A stretch of 6,138 bases of DNA from JBGPBY01 sp041481485 (GTDB taxonomy: Bacteria; Acidobacteriota; Terriglobia; 20CM-2-55-15), in NCBI GenBank assembly GCA_041481485.1, contig JBGPBY010000448.1, positions 1 to 6,138 of the forward strand, in the 5' to 3' direction. This document shows, piece by piece, positions 5,657 through 6,138 of this stretch. A program made the position numbers and the translations under genes. The notes under the pieces were generated by a model, which was not told the origin of the DNA, made no database searches, and saw nothing but the letters and a program-made list of their open reading frames with translations. Within the stretch, counting starts at the first letter, position 1. Every line of letters begins with the position of its first letter.

Positions 5657-5698
5657 TTCCCAAGCTGGACGTCGCCGGTTCGATCCCGGTCTCCCGCT
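5657..5698 (+). other. 3' fragment of tRNA-Gly(CCC): probable attachment-site scar
   Basis: The fragment begins at a seven-base anticodon loop TTCCCAA (5657-5663, anticodon CCC). The 3' anticodon stem GCTGG (5664-5668), variable loop ACGTC (5669-5673), and T arm GCCGG-TTCGATC-CCGGT (5674-5690) follow. It ends with the acceptor strand CTCCCGC (5691-5697) and discriminator T5698. The five bases before the loop (GCGAT) cannot pair with GCTGG, and no upstream GCGGGAG acceptor strand is present, so only the 3' half exists. Bacterial tRNA-Gly genes usually end in CTCCCGCTCCA, which fits. Tyrosine-recombinase elements commonly integrate in the anticodon-loop-to-3'-end part of tRNA genes and leave such a copy at their far end. 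The orientation puts the element to the left. Confidence 0.7.
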
Positions 5699-5735
5699 CT
5701 TTGGAATCAGTCACTTAGAAGTTGTTAATAAAAAG

Positions 5736-5755
5736 TCTGCCGCAGTTCTGCCGCA
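5736..5755 (+). repeat. Paired 9-bp direct repeat, 11-bp period (possible right arm site)
   Basis: TCTGCCGCA occurs at 5736-5744 and again at 5747-5755, with GT between. It begins 38 bases right of the tRNA fragment in non-coding DNA, and its period equals that of the pair on the left side. Confidence 0.6.
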
Positions 5756-5872
5756 TTAATTACAGACCTCCTGACCTCACCTGAGTAAATTCAGCAATCG
5801 ATGAAATCAGAATGAGCCGGAAAAGTGCTTGCGCAGGCATCGGTGAGGTTGTTAAGAGAAGGCATGCCACAG

Positions 5873-6088
5873 ATGCAACTGCCAATGTTTCCGGCTGGAG
5901 TCTCAGAGATTAACAATCGGGTCGCGGTGGAGGCCAGAGATGGCCAGGTTTGCTACATCCATGGCCACCTGCCGGTGTTTCAGCATGAGGAGGCCGATGT
6001 GCGGAGCTTTCGGATGTTCAGGCTCTTGTCAATAAAGTTGTGTTTGAGGGATGACTCATCGGGCTTCCTCAAATCGAGATTGAAATAG
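5873..6088 (+). pseudogene. N-terminal fragment of a mobile-element-associated helix-turn-helix protein
   Basis: From ATG 5873 the product begins MQLPMFPAGVSEINN, continues with RDGQVCYIHGHLPVFQHEEA, and then DVRSFRMF. I recognise this as the start of a multi-copy bacterial family ('MQLP.FP.G...IN', 'G.LPVF.H...D..SFR.F') in which a helix-turn-helix region follows; such proteins are often found beside or annotated as transposases. That is recall, not a search. After FRMF (about residue 48) the family pattern is lost, and a stop comes at 6086-6088, before any complete helix-turn-helix. The gene is therefore truncated or frameshifted. AGAAGG (5857-5862) ten bases upstream supports ATG 5873 over ATG 5864 or GTG 5825. 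From 6089 to the window end I see nothing intact. Confidence 0.6.
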
Positions 6089-6138
6089 AGCGTTGAGCTG
6101 AGAAAGGGCCGCGGCGATGCCTCGTGCAACGGTTCTCC

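Noticed and set aside
5657..5698. Functional tRNA-Gly gene
   Set aside because: The D arm, the 5' acceptor strand and a pairing 5' anticodon stem are all missing.
5640..5730. Reverse-strand peptide reading 'ETGIEPATSSLG' as a gene
   Set aside because: This is the antisense translation of the tRNA-Gly fragment. Such strings occur in databases as spurious proteins.
1..6138. CRISPR array or toxin-antitoxin pair
   Set aside because: No regularly spaced repeats with unique spacers, and no pair of small overlapping genes with recognisable toxin or antitoxin motifs.

Overview
This is a gene-poor stretch of bacterial DNA with roughly balanced base composition, about half G+C by eye. It looks like the decaying end of a genomic island or other accessory region. 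No housekeeping or taxon-marker gene is present, so I cannot place the organism beyond 'bacterium'. The mix of small secreted proteins, zinc-ribbon membrane proteins and a GOLD-like protein would suit a soil or sediment bacterium with a large genome, but that is only an impression.

Layout. At the left, two small minus-strand genes (77-298 and 623-967) are separated by a stretch with no gene. The second resembles phage terminase small subunits. From 1022 onward everything is on the plus strand. First comes a membrane-anchored GOLD-like protein whose N-terminal transmembrane segment is separated from its best start codon by a one-base frameshift (1022-1601). Next is a gene of about 192 codons broken by a single in-frame amber codon (1617-2195). 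A zinc-knuckle remnant follows (2227-2352). Then come two intact exported proteins of unknown function in a compact operon behind a near-perfect Shine-Dalgarno sequence (2516-3136 and 3163-3867). After them lie a second copy of the zinc-knuckle peptide (3939-4061), a three-helix membrane protein gene split over three frames (4061-4328), an intact zinc-ribbon membrane protein (4354-4746) and a membrane-anchored or lipoprotein-like protein (4893-5411).

The right end is the most informative. Bases 5657-5698 match the 3' half of a tRNA-Gly with anticodon CCC, from anticodon loop to discriminator base, with no matching 5' half. This is the usual scar of an element integrated in a tRNA 3' end. The orientation implies that the element lies to the left and the host flank to the right. 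Two pairs of short direct repeats, each with an 11-bp period, lie on either side of the scar and could be recombinase arm sites. Beyond it is a truncated copy of a helix-turn-helix protein family that I associate with mobile elements (5873 onward).

The genes do not form a recognisable pathway. Their shared theme is the cell envelope: signal peptides, membrane anchors, and short CxxC zinc knuckles beside membrane helices. The two zinc-knuckle copies bracket the secreted two-gene operon as direct repeats about 1.7 kb apart. Three apparent one-base indels and one amber codon within about 3.3 kb mean either a decaying region or a sequence with indel errors. Read-level checking would tell these apart.
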